A stretch of DNA of 64,000 nt from Candidatus Gastranaerophilales bacterium (GTDB taxonomy: Bacteria; Cyanobacteriota; Vampirovibrionia; Gastranaerophilales; Gastranaerophilaceae): positions 224,001 to 288,000 of the forward strand of contig CALUXU010000002.1 in the NCBI GenBank assembly GCA_944324825.1, read 5' to 3'. The notes below the pieces were generated by a model. It worked only from the letters and a program-made list of their open reading frames with translations. It made no database searches and had not been told where the DNA came from. Positions 27,400 to 36,288 of this stretch are shown in pieces. Made by a program: the position numbers and the translations under genes. Every line of letters begins with the position of its first letter. The first letter of the stretch is position 1.

Positions 27400-27639
27400 C
27401 AACTATCCTTTCATAACATAATATGTATTGTGTTATGAAATATCATAATATAATGATATTTTAATGTAAATATATAATTAATTTTTGTATTGTGAAATAA
27501 GCCCTGTTAATTGTAATAAATATTTCTTTCTGCCTCCGGCGGGTTTAATCAAATAAAAGCGGGGTTTATACTCAACTGTCGTCGAATCAAATTTTACGTA
27601 TTAAATTATCTTGGGGGGTATGCACCCCCAACCCCCGCA

Positions 27640-27685
27640 CATTATTTCTTTCTTTTTGTTGCGATGCAAAAAGAAAGAAATAATG
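27640..27685. repeat. 19-bp perfect inverted repeat with 8-base loop
   Basis: Arms 27640-27658 and 27667-27685 (CATTATTTCTTTCTTTTTG and complement) around TTGCGATG. The flanks are poly-purine, so it could end transcription in either direction. Confidence 0.75.
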
Positions 27686-27711
27686 GAAAGAAAGAAAAAC
27701 CGCAGACTTAA

Positions 27712-27797
27712 TAGTGTCAGTAAAACTCAACATCCAGCCGATGAACTCGCTACGCTCAAACAGCATCGGCTCACCCCTGTTTCGTTAACTGACACTA
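27712..27797. repeat. Nested inverted repeats (outer 10 bp, inner 8 bp)
   Basis: Outer arms TAGTGTCAGT (27712-27721) and ACTGACACTA (27788-27797); inner arms AGCCGATG (27736-27743) and CATCGGCT (27764-27771). The element could fold into a cruciform-like structure and resembles a small mobile palindromic repeat. Confidence 0.65.
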
Positions 27798-28189
27798 GCC
27801 TATAACGTCTAATCACTATTCACTAATCACTATTCACCTGCTTAGTCACTGTCTTGGATTATTGGCGGTTCACAAGCTTTGCATTCCGCTGCGATTTTGC
27901 TTTTGCAAAATATGCACTCCATCAGCTTGTTCACAAGGACGTGTCTAGACCTCACTACGTTCGGTCGTCGCACTTGCCAAAATCCGCTTAGTCACCTAAT
28001 CACTTGTCCATCCACTCCTCACAAGTCACTATTCACTGAAAACTACACCTCACCCTACCCTCTCCTCAAGGAGAGGGATTGATACTATGCTATTCACTAT
28101 TCACTACTCACTATTCACCTGCTTAATCACTTAGTCACCTAATCACTTAATCACCTAACATAACACAATACATATTATGTTATGAAAAA

Positions 28190-28251
28190 TTGACAGCAAA
28201 TATTTTTTTTGTTACATTAGTAGAAAATTCTACTCGTAGATATTTCTACTG
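28190..28251 (+). promoter_or_regulatory. Sigma70-type promoter with two palindromic operator-like sites
   Basis: TTGACA (28190-28195), a 17-bp spacer and TACATT (28213-28218). Directly downstream, covering the expected start of transcription, are two adjacent near-palindromes: AGTAGAAAATTCTACT (28219-28234) and GTAGATATTTCTAC (28236-28249). This arrangement suits autorepression by the MarR protein encoded next. Confidence 0.7.
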
Positions 28252-28263
28252 ACGGGAGGAAAC

Positions 28264-28725
28264 ATGAAATTTGAAGAACACTTTATCGATTCATTAGGAT
28301 ACGAAATAGAATTGATATCAAGAGTCAATCACGAAGTATTTAAAAGATGGTTTGAAAACAACTCATCTATTACTAGTGATGAGTTTGTAATTCTTGATAT
28401 GATTGATTGCAATAAGAATCTTTCTCAAATTGAACTTGCAAATGCAACCTTGAAAGGAAAAGCTCACACAGGAAAATTTCTTGATTCATTAGAAGAAAAA
28501 GGTCTAATTACAAGATTATATGATACAAAAAATTCTCGTATGGTAAAAATTCCTGTTATGACAGATGCAGGGAAAAAAACGTATAATGATTTAAGAATCC
28601 GCTTGGAAGAGATAACAAATAAAATATACGAATATTATCCTAAAGACAAAATGGATGAATTAAAATCGGAACTAAAAAAATTGAGAAAAGTTTTGACTGA
28701 AGAAGAAAACATTTCGTTTAATTAA
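28264..28725 (+). CDS. MarR-family transcriptional regulator
   Basis: 153 aa winged-helix repressor. SSITSDEFVILDMIDCNKNLSQIELANATLKGKAHTGKFLDSLEEKGLITRLYDTKNSRMVKIPVMTDAGK shows the MarR DNA-binding helix and the wing with D.k..R. GGGAGGA precedes ATG 28264. It is followed 14 bases later by an EmrB-like exporter, so it probably controls that gene and itself through the palindromes at 28219-28251. The ligand is unknown. Confidence 0.93.
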   Translation: MKFEEHFIDSLGYEIELISRVNHEVFKRWFENNSSITSDEFVILDMIDCNKNLSQIELANATLKGKAHTGKFLDSLEEKGLITRLYDTKNSRMVKIPVMTDAGKKTYNDLRIRLEEITNKIYEYYPKDKMDELKSELKKLRKVLTEEENISFN

Positions 28726-28739
28726 TAAGGAAAGACATA

Positions 28740-30329
28740 ATGAGCGAAGAAATAACAACAGAAGAATGGAGACCCAGTAAAAACCCGTGGTTGATTGCTG
28801 CACCTTTGATGATTGCTGTATTTATGTATGCATTGGATGAAACAATTTCAAACGTTGCACTGCCTTATATGGCGGGAAGTTTTTCAGTAAGTCATACGGA
28901 ATCTACCTGGGTTATTACAAGTTATCTGATTGCAAGCGGTATTATTATCACAACCAGTGACTTCTTTTGTAAGCTGATGGGCAGAAATAATTACTTTATG
29001 TTCAGTTTATTTCTTTTCACTGTTGCTTCATTTCTATGCGGTATATCAAATTCTATCGGAATGATGATTATATCCAGATTTTTACAAGGCCTCGGCGGCG
29101 GCGGTATATTACCATTGACGCAGGCTATTATGCTGGAAAGTTTTCCTCTGAAACAAAGAGCACAGGCAATGGCTATGTTTGGACTTGGTGTTATTGTTGC
29201 GCCTATTGTCGGCCCGGCATTAGGCGGATGGATTACAGAAAATTGGTCCTGGCCGTTCATTTATTTTATTAATATACCTTTCGGGATATTTGTATTATCA
29301 ATAGCTCCGAGCCTTTTGGAAGAACCTCCTTACGCCAGAAAACAAAAAAATGTTACGATGGATTATATAGGATTCTTTTTCTTAACTATCTGGCTTGTAG
29401 CTTTTCAAGTATTCCTCGATAAAGGAAACGATGCGGATTGGTTTGGTGCAACATGGATTTGCTGGACTTTCGGGATTTCAATGACTGCATTCTTATTATT
29501 TATAATTTCACAGGTAGTTAATAAGAAAAATGCGCTTGTCGATTTAGAAATTTTGAAAGACAAAAACTATTTATTCGGAACAATTATTCAGGTTTTCCTT
29601 ATGGGAGCAATGATGGGATCAGCTGCAATGCTGCCTTCAATGCTGCAACAGATGATGGGTTATACATCATTCTTAAGCGGTTTATCAATGGTTCCCCGGG
29701 GGGCAGGATGTCTTGTTGCAACTATTATCAATGCAACTATAACACCTATCGTTGGAGAAAAACCTATTGTTGTAGTAGGTTTACTGATTCTTGGAGCAGG
29801 AAGTTTAGCATTCGGAGAAATTAACCTGCAAATTGCTCTTGCAAATATTGCACTGCCAAACTTCTTGTTCGGTATGGGAATGGTAATGGCTCTGGTTCCT
29901 TTAATTAACCTCTCTTGTTGTACTCTGCGTAATGAACAATTGACAAATGCCAGCGGGGTACAAAACCTGTTTAAAAATATAGGTGCCGCAATCGGGACAT
30001 CTATTGTTACAACCTGCGTTTCAAGATTTTCACAAATTCATCAGTATATGCTTGTCGGAAAACTCAGAGATACTAATTCTGTATTTGTTGAAAGAATACA
30101 AGCAATGACCGGCTCTTTTTCAGGATTAACCGATCACGCAACCGCAACATATATGGCAATGACACAAACTTATCAACAACTTGTACAACAATCTCATTTG
30201 TGGGCATATATTGATACATTCAGATGGTTTGCGGTTGCATCATTTGCAATTCTGCCTTTAATGCTTCTTGTCCGCTCACCTAAAGCACTGACAAAAGAAT
30301 TGGAAGCCAAACATATCAAAATAGACTAG
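28740..30329 (+). CDS. MFS multidrug exporter of the EmrB/QacA (DHA2, 14-TM) family
   Basis: 529 aa with about 14 hydrophobic helices. Motifs: LDETISNVALPYMAGSF (D of motif D1), WVITSYLIASGII, SRFLQGLGGGGILPL, GLGVIVAPIVGPALGGWITE (antiporter motif C) and WSWPFIYFINIPFG. The family exports drugs, bile-type compounds or fatty acids with proton antiport. In Gram-negatives EmrB usually works with EmrA and TolC, and neither is adjacent. AAGGAAAG precedes the ATG, and it forms an operon with the MarR gene. Confidence 0.93.
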   Translation: MSEEITTEEWRPSKNPWLIAAPLMIAVFMYALDETISNVALPYMAGSFSVSHTESTWVITSYLIASGIIITTSDFFCKLMGRNNYFMFSLFLFTVASFLCGISNSIGMMIISRFLQGLGGGGILPLTQAIMLESFPLKQRAQAMAMFGLGVIVAPIVGPALGGWITENWSWPFIYFINIPFGIFVLSIAPSLLEEPPYARKQKNVTMDYIGFFFLTIWLVAFQVFLDKGNDADWFGATWICWTFGISMTAFLLFIISQVVNKKNALVDLEILKDKNYLFGTIIQVFLMGAMMGSAAMLPSMLQQMMGYTSFLSGLSMVPRGAGCLVATIINATITPIVGEKPIVVVGLLILGAGSLAFGEINLQIALANIALPNFLFGMGMVMALVPLINLSCCTLRNEQLTNASGVQNLFKNIGAAIGTSIVTTCVSRFSQIHQYMLVGKLRDTNSVFVERIQAMTGSFSGLTDHATATYMAMTQTYQQLVQQSHLWAYIDTFRWFAVASFAILPLMLLVRSPKALTKELEAKHIKID

Positions 30330-30332
30330 GAA

Positions 30333-31997
30333 TTAAACAACCTCTAAATTTACGGTATGAATGTCAAATACAACAGGCATATTTTTAGAAATATACTTAT
30401 CTAAAGCGCTTTTCAAATCTTCAACCGTTCGTATTGTAATACCTTTAATTCCATAAGCCGCAGCAATCTGCACAAAATCCGGATTAACCATATCAGACTG
30501 ATACAAACGTCCGCCGTAATAATGTTTTTGCGCCTGCTTAACAAGGCCTAGTGAGGAATTATTCATAATAATTATTTTAATAGGAATTTTATACTCTAAA
30601 CAAGTTCCTAACTCCTGCATATTCATCTGAAAAGATCCGTCACCTGTTATATTCAAAACAAGAGAATCCGGTTTTGCAAGATATGCCCCGATTGCAGCAG
30701 GAAAACCAAAACCCATTGCTCCAAGACCGCCCGATGTCAAAAAATTATAAGGTGTTTTAGAAGAAAAAATCTTGCTGGATAAAATCTGATGCTGACCTAC
30801 ATCCGTTGTTATAATAGGATTATATTTTTGAGTATATTCCTGAATAATCCCCAGAACATTTTCTGTAACAAGCCGGTTATCGGATGAGGATATGAAACTT
30901 AAATTTTCATTGGAATAAATTTGTTTTAAATGCGCTATCCTATCCAGCCAGTCAAATTTTATATGAAACATTATATTGTTAGATTTAATGTTACCGATTA
31001 ATTGTTGTAATATTACTTTTAAATCACCAATAATTTCCTGTGAAATTTTAACATTTGAAGTAGTATTTTCTTCGAGATTTATATTGATAATTTTTGTACC
31101 GGAAAGAAATTCTTCAGATTTTCCGGTTATTCTTGTATCCAGCCTTGCCCCCAAAACAAGCAGCAAATCACTCTCTTCAATAACCGAATTAGCAAGATTA
31201 GAACCGTTCACTCCGACCATACCCAGTGATAAATCTTCAACGATACCTTTGCCCATCAAGGTATGTACTAAAGGAATATTAAACAAATGAACAAGTTCCC
31301 GAATCTGAGATACAGCATCACAACATCCGCCGCCAACTAATATAGCAGGTCGTTTTGCCGTTTTCATAGAATCAATCAGCCTCATAATATTAGTTTGGCT
31401 TGTTTCAACTTTTAGTGTAGGCACATATTCTTTTTTTATCGGCTCAGATTCAAATTCTTTTGTTAAAATACTTTTAGGCACCGAAATTAATACAGGACCC
31501 ATAGGTGGTGTTTGTACAGTTTTAAATGCATCTTTCAAAACGGAATAGATTTCTGTTTCGGAATGAATAAAATAATTCTTTTTAGTACAGGATTTTGTAA
31601 TAGAAAGCATATCCGCTTCCTGAAAATTATTACATCCCAATTCTTCACATTGACCTGCAATTACAACAATAGGGGATTTGTCAGAATATGCGTTTACAAT
31701 CCCTGTCAAAGTATTGGTTGCCCCCGGACCTGAAGTTACGAGTACAACACCGGGTTTTCTACTTACTCTTGCATAGCCTTCCGCCATATGTACAGCAGCC
31801 TGTTCATGCCGGCAAAGATAATGGATTATTTTATTTTGAAGCCCTAATTCATCATAAATAGGAAGCACAGCAGCTCCCGGGTACCCGAAAATTTTGTCAA
31901 CATTTTCCGATACCAAAAAATCGACGAATAATTTTGCCCCGTTTATTAATTTTGTTTTTGTATCTGATACCATATCACTTGATTGTATATCAAACAT
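30333..31997 (-). CDS. ilvB: Acetolactate synthase large subunit-like ThDP enzyme
   Basis: 554 aa. The ThDP-dependent fold shows YPGAAVLPIYDEL, LCRHEQAAVHMAEGYAR with the catalytic Glu, VTSGPGATNTLTGI, QEADMLSITKSCTKKNYF, and the cofactor motif GDGSFQMNMQELGTCLEYKIPIKIIIMNN. This is closest to biosynthetic acetolactate synthase (isoleucine/valine pathway), though other ThDP decarboxylases share the frame. The regulatory subunit ilvN and other ilv genes are absent nearby, so it could also be a stand-alone enzyme. The ATG lacks a clear SD. It converges with the MFS gene, 3 bases apart. Confidence 0.8.
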   Translation of the reverse strand: MFDIQSSDMVSDTKTKLINGAKLFVDFLVSENVDKIFGYPGAAVLPIYDELGLQNKIIHYLCRHEQAAVHMAEGYARVSRKPGVVLVTSGPGATNTLTGIVNAYSDKSPIVVIAGQCEELGCNNFQEADMLSITKSCTKKNYFIHSETEIYSVLKDAFKTVQTPPMGPVLISVPKSILTKEFESEPIKKEYVPTLKVETSQTNIMRLIDSMKTAKRPAILVGGGCCDAVSQIRELVHLFNIPLVHTLMGKGIVEDLSLGMVGVNGSNLANSVIEESDLLLVLGARLDTRITGKSEEFLSGTKIININLEENTTSNVKISQEIIGDLKVILQQLIGNIKSNNIMFHIKFDWLDRIAHLKQIYSNENLSFISSSDNRLVTENVLGIIQEYTQKYNPIITTDVGQHQILSSKIFSSKTPYNFLTSGGLGAMGFGFPAAIGAYLAKPDSLVLNITGDGSFQMNMQELGTCLEYKIPIKIIIMNNSSLGLVKQAQKHYYGGRLYQSDMVNPDFVQIAAAYGIKGITIRTVEDLKSALDKYISKNMPVVFDIHTVNLEVV

Positions 31998-32017
31998 ACA
32001 ATTATGTGAAAAGATTA

Positions 32018-34045
32018 TTAACTAAAGAGTTTAAACGTTCTGTCAACATTATCCTTAGCTACTGTTTTCAAGGTATCCATTTCCGTTTTAATTGCGTTTC
32101 TTTCAGCTTCTAAAGCTGCCAAATCAGTATCATACTTTTTATCTTTGGCATCTATCTTCCGCATATCTGATTCATATTTCGCTTCTGCTTTTTTCAAATA
32201 AACATCGTTAGAGATTTCTTGCAGATTTGTATTTGTTGCAACATTTGTATCATACCATTCACCTTCATAGTCAACAGATTTAATATATACAAAGCCGCCA
32301 TTTATCATATTGGTAACCCAATCCGTATTATTAAGCATATCATCAGCTATAACGGTATAACCTCCTGCTTCAACAATAGCATTATATAATCTTATGTAAT
32401 AGTTATATTTTGCTAAATCTGACGCCGGATCTCCCGCATAAACATTGACAGCAGATGAATCATTTGATGAAACTCCGCCATTAGAATATGTATAACCGGT
32501 ATTATATGCAGAGCTGCCAAATATTGCAAGATTTGGAAAATAACTGAAAAACGTATCCATCGGCACTTTTACTACATCTTTGTCATCCCAAGGATTAATC
32601 AATTCTACATAAGTTGATGTTACGTTCTTAACCGCATAAGCGTGGTTATTAACAATTCCTTCTGCTGTATTTGAGTTTCCGTTTGTAGAAACAAGAATAT
32701 TGTTTATTTTACCAGCTTGATAATCTTTCCAGGCTTGGTTGAATTTTGCGGACGAGTTGCCGTAAATACCCATCATACTGTTACCAAGCAGATATTCCGA
32801 TAATTTGTTCCAGGTACAAGTTGATAAATCACCATGCCCGTTTTGCTTCATCAAAGCATTTAAAGCATATTCCATAACCCTTAAATCTAAGTCACCTCCG
32901 GCATATCCTGATGCATCTATATCCGATTTTTTAACGGTTATAGTATTGTTTCCAGCAGTATAATTGTTAAATTTTACTGTATATGAATCACCTGATTGAG
33001 TAATCTTAGCATATTGAGAAATGCTTTTGTTATTCAAAGTTAAACTGTTTATTAATGACAAGAATCTGCAATCTCCAAGTCCGCCTTGTGTTGCCCAACC
33101 GTCTTTACCATCTAAAGAGCCGCCCTGTTTGGAATATGTTTCCTCTATTCCGCTGGCGGAAACAGAACCGCCCGCAATAAGCATAAATGAATCTGTACCG
33201 GCACCTCCGTTTATTACATTGTTATGACCGTAGCTTGTCACATAATCATTGCCGTCACCGGTATTAATTTTATTACTTCCACTGCCCGCCGCGAAATAAT
33301 TGCCGGTAAAACCAAGAACACTGCCTATTCTTACAATATCGTTTCCACCATTTGTATTTAATGTATTATTACTGCCTAATAAAATAATATCGTCGTTTTG
33401 AGATGCGCTTGCCGCGGCATCTATTTGCAACCCGCTGCCTCTGATAACGAGTCTGCCGTTATTTAGAAATTCAAATGTAGCAGTTGTATCAGCAGCCGCA
33501 GAAATCGTATAAGTATAGTTGCTGCCCCCTAATGGATTTGTAAGCGTTAATGTTATGGAATCGGCTCCTATTTGTGCATTTGTTTTTTGTCCTCTGTTTA
33601 AAGAAATATTACCATTCGTATCAGGGGTTACCGGTTTTAAATCTCCGGTCGTTGTTTGAGCGCCATCAGGAATCGTTGTTAAGCCTGATAATTTTAAAGC
33701 AAAATCTTCTCCGGATGCAGTATTATCAAATGCATCAGCAATAGCTTGCGGGACATATATGAAATCGGTATTTGTATCTACTAAAGCATATTGTGACATA
33801 CAAGATTGATTGTATGTACAAAGAGAATTATATGTGGCATCAAGGAAATTTGCGGAACCATCAGCTGCTATTGACTTATATTGAATTTTTGTTGCATTAA
33901 GAGCATTCTCATATTCTTGATAAACATGAGTAGATTCATTCGCCATCTGCAGTTTTTGTGCTTCAAGCTTCTGAGCCTTATATTCAATATCGTGCATTCT
34001 TGATGTCAAAGACAGCAATCTTGCCTGAGATGACGATAATCCCAT
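32018..34045 (-). CDS. RTX-like calpain-type cysteine peptidase, probably exported
   Basis: 675 aa from ATG 34045, preferred over TTG 34075. Layout: a helical, Gln/Ser-rich N-terminus (MGLSSSQARLLSLTSRMHD, then IEYKAQKLEAQK) with no Sec signal; a region at about 230-290 with Ca-binding RTX-like nonapeptides (GGNDIV, GDGNDYV, GGAGTD); a calpain C2-type catalytic domain with QGGLGDC (C326), NNHAYAV (H468) and INPWDD (N484), the full catalytic triad; and a C-terminal coiled coil. Ca-stabilised export by a flagellar-type or type I route is possible, but no secretion signal is proven. A paralogue lacking the triad lies at 58402. Confidence 0.8.
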   Translation of the reverse strand: MGLSSSQARLLSLTSRMHDIEYKAQKLEAQKLQMANESTHVYQEYENALNATKIQYKSIAADGSANFLDATYNSLCTYNQSCMSQYALVDTNTDFIYVPQAIADAFDNTASGEDFALKLSGLTTIPDGAQTTTGDLKPVTPDTNGNISLNRGQKTNAQIGADSITLTLTNPLGGSNYTYTISAAADTTATFEFLNNGRLVIRGSGLQIDAAASASQNDDIILLGSNNTLNTNGGNDIVRIGSVLGFTGNYFAAGSGSNKINTGDGNDYVTSYGHNNVINGGAGTDSFMLIAGGSVSASGIEETYSKQGGSLDGKDGWATQGGLGDCRFLSLINSLTLNNKSISQYAKITQSGDSYTVKFNNYTAGNNTITVKKSDIDASGYAGGDLDLRVMEYALNALMKQNGHGDLSTCTWNKLSEYLLGNSMMGIYGNSSAKFNQAWKDYQAGKINNILVSTNGNSNTAEGIVNNHAYAVKNVTSTYVELINPWDDKDVVKVPMDTFFSYFPNLAIFGSSAYNTGYTYSNGGVSSNDSSAVNVYAGDPASDLAKYNYYIRLYNAIVEAGGYTVIADDMLNNTDWVTNMINGGFVYIKSVDYEGEWYDTNVATNTNLQEISNDVYLKKAEAKYESDMRKIDAKDKKYDTDLAALEAERNAIKTEMDTLKTVAKDNVDRTFKLFS

Positions 34046-34141
34046 TGATAATTTCCCGATTCCGTAATAATACAAATTAGGAATACGGCATATTAGGTAA
34101 AATTCTTTAGTAATATATAAAAATGTTTACACTTAGTTACA

Positions 34142-35947
34142 TTATTTACTTCTCATAAAGAAGGACGCAATCTCATTATGCGGAATTGTTTTCGTAATAG
34201 GTCTGCCGTGAGGACAAGTATACGGATGTTTGCATCCTCTCCAGCGTTTTATAATCTCCTGCATCTGGAATAAATTCAACGGGGTATTTGCTTTCACTGC
34301 CGCTTTACAGGAGGTCGTGATAAGAATTTTTTCTTCAAGATTATCCAGGTCGCCTTCTAAATTTTCAAGAATATCTTTTATAATATCTTTTGGAGGAATT
34401 TTAGATAAAAGCTGCGGAACTTTTTTGAACATAATATCAGTATCATTTAAAAACTCAATTCCGTAACCAAATTTTGCAAACTTAGCAAGATTTTCTTTAA
34501 TAAGTGCTGCCTCGGTTGGGGACAATTCTATAATATCAGAAATGAACAAAAGCTGTGAAGCAGGTTCTTTTTGATTCTTTAAAGTTTCATAAATATATCT
34601 TTCATCTGCAATATGCTGGTCTACTATTTCTAAACCGTCATCTTTTTCTATCAGAATATATGTTTTTTTATACTGCCCTATTATATTTTCATCCATAGCG
34701 GCTTTAACAGCATCAGCACCTACAATAGTCGGCTGCTGAATAAATTTATGCTGTTTAACAGGCTCAGGTTCTTTAAATTTTTGAACAGGCTTTATAAAAT
34801 CAGGATGAATAGATTCGTTCTCCGGCTTTTCCTGAGTATCCGCATTCAAAAATTCTTCACGTTTTGAAAAAAGTAAATTCTGGATATCTGAATTTACAGC
34901 CATATCAGTTTCAAAATTATCCGGATCAGGTTCTTTGGGCGCTGCTGTATTTATACGCACAATATTGGAAAGCGCATTATCAACAGATGCTCTTATAAAA
35001 TTAAATATCTGATTCGGATTTTTGTATTTAACTTCTTTTTTAGTCGGATGAACATTTATATCAAGTTCATCAGGCGGAAGCTCTAAATTCAATATCACAA
35101 AAGGATATTTCCCTGCCGGAATCATGTTTTTATAAGCAGTATCAATTGCTTTTAAAAATACAGGACATTTTACTGTTCTTGAATTAACAAATATATGATA
35201 ATCCTTTTTACTTGAACGGGTAAAATCAGGAGTGCTGACATAACCTGAAATCTTTAGCCCTGAAAGATTATCAATACCCTCTACCGGACGTAATTTTTCA
35301 AACAGAGTTTTAGAGAAAAGATTTTTAATAACCTCCGGCAGGGAACCCAAACCGTTTGTTTTTAGAACAGTTTTATCGTTATTTTTGAGTTCAAATCCGA
35401 TATTAGGATTTACCAAAGCCATAGAGGTTACAAGCTCTGATATATAAGCAAACTCAGTCTTAGGATTTTTCAAAAACTTTAAACGGACAGGAAGATTATA
35501 GAATAAATCTTTAACCTCCATAATCGTTCCGATTGCACAACCGGTTTCTATTTTATGGACTTCGGAATTTTCGCAGGTTACCTTGGTTCCGACTTCAAAA
35601 TCTTTTGTTCTTGTAATACAGGTTAATTTAGATATTGAAATAATACTTGATAACGCTTCGCCTCTAAAGCCCATTGTTCTTATATTATACAAATCCTCTG
35701 TTTTTTCAATTTTACTTGTGGCATGTTTAGAGAATGCGAGAATAATATCATCCGGATGTATTCCGGAGCCGTTATCAGCAACACGAATATTTCGGCATTC
35801 GTTTGATATTTCAATACTGATTTTTGTTGCACCTGCATCAATGGAGTTTTCAGTAAGTTCTTTTACAACGGAATACGGTCTTTCAATAACCTCTCCCGCG
35901 GCAATCTGATTAATTATATGTTTTGATAATTGATGAATTCTCCCCAT
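34142..35947 (-). CDS. mutL: DNA mismatch repair protein MutL (endonuclease type)
   Basis: 601 aa. The N-terminal GHKL ATPase shows AAGEVIERPYSVVKELTENSIDAGAT, DNGSGI, FSKHATSKI and GFRGEALSSI. After a proline- and acid-rich linker, the C-terminal domain keeps DQHIADERYIYE (the DQHA(x)2E(x)4E metal site) and TCPHGRPI, so it should have nicking activity, as expected where MutH is absent. The start MGRIHQLSKHI is standard. mutS is not in the window. Confidence 0.97.
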   Translation of the reverse strand: MGRIHQLSKHIINQIAAGEVIERPYSVVKELTENSIDAGATKISIEISNECRNIRVADNGSGIHPDDIILAFSKHATSKIEKTEDLYNIRTMGFRGEALSSIISISKLTCITRTKDFEVGTKVTCENSEVHKIETGCAIGTIMEVKDLFYNLPVRLKFLKNPKTEFAYISELVTSMALVNPNIGFELKNNDKTVLKTNGLGSLPEVIKNLFSKTLFEKLRPVEGIDNLSGLKISGYVSTPDFTRSSKKDYHIFVNSRTVKCPVFLKAIDTAYKNMIPAGKYPFVILNLELPPDELDINVHPTKKEVKYKNPNQIFNFIRASVDNALSNIVRINTAAPKEPDPDNFETDMAVNSDIQNLLFSKREEFLNADTQEKPENESIHPDFIKPVQKFKEPEPVKQHKFIQQPTIVGADAVKAAMDENIIGQYKKTYILIEKDDGLEIVDQHIADERYIYETLKNQKEPASQLLFISDIIELSPTEAALIKENLAKFAKFGYGIEFLNDTDIMFKKVPQLLSKIPPKDIIKDILENLEGDLDNLEEKILITTSCKAAVKANTPLNLFQMQEIIKRWRGCKHPYTCPHGRPITKTIPHNEIASFFMRSK

Positions 35948-36027
35948 AAATATAATTCTAACTTAAAAAAAAATATCTGGCACATTTGTAATAAATGTTT
36001 TATAATGAGATTGAAAGAGGTATTAAT

Positions 36028-36228
36028 ATGAGTTTTGGAATCTCGGGCGCAGACCCTTTTAAACCGTATTCATCAAATGCAGAAGCAGGCGGAAGCATGG
36101 GTGTTTATGTGAAACGCAAAAAGAAAAACAAAAACGAAGAAAAAGATGCTGAAAAGAACTCTCTATTGGAAGAAGATTCCGATGATGAAGATATTGAAAT
36201 AGATATGGATGATGATTTTCTCCTGTAA
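36028..36228 (+). CDS. Small acidic/basic hypothetical protein
   Basis: 66 aa. ATG 36028 is chosen over 35995 because GAAAGAGG precedes it. The N-terminus is Gly/Ser-rich (SFGISGADPFKPYSSN), followed by a short basic patch (KRKKKNKNEEK) and a strongly acidic tail (EEDSDDEDIEIDMDDDF). There is no signal or membrane segment. It is divergent from mutL with 80 bases between the starts. Function unknown. Confidence 0.6.
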   Translation: MSFGISGADPFKPYSSNAEAGGSMGVYVKRKKKNKNEEKDAEKNSLLEEDSDDEDIEIDMDDDFLL

Positions 36229-36288
36229 TTGTTAAGATTCATCTCGTAAATAGCAAATTTTCTTAAAATATCGGTTTATATATAGTAT

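Larger units (their letters stand above)
27411..28185. repeat. Spacer bracketed by a 27-bp inverted repeat
   Basis: The 28-base TCATAACATAATATGTATTG... at 27411-27438 (itself an imperfect palindrome with TCATAACA/TGTTATGA ends) recurs in exact inverse complement over 27 bases at 28159-28185. The 720 bases between hold no convincing gene. They contain a 19-bp inverted repeat (27640-27685), a nested pair (27712-27797), CCCTCTCCT/AGGAGAGGG (28058-28077) and degenerate CACTATTCA / CTTAATCAC tandem units (27810-28160). Each copy faces the start of one of the two divergent genes in the same relative orientation. It is either a shared operator or the ends of a MITE-like element. Confidence 0.75.

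Noticed and set aside
27611..28082. Open frames of 64-67 codons in the repeat spacer
   Set aside because: They run through inverted repeats and low-complexity units, have odd composition and no RBS.
27810..28160. CRISPR-like array from the repeated CACTATTCA / CTTAATCAC units
   Set aside because: Units are about 9 bases, contiguous and degenerate, with no spacers of constant length and no cas genes.
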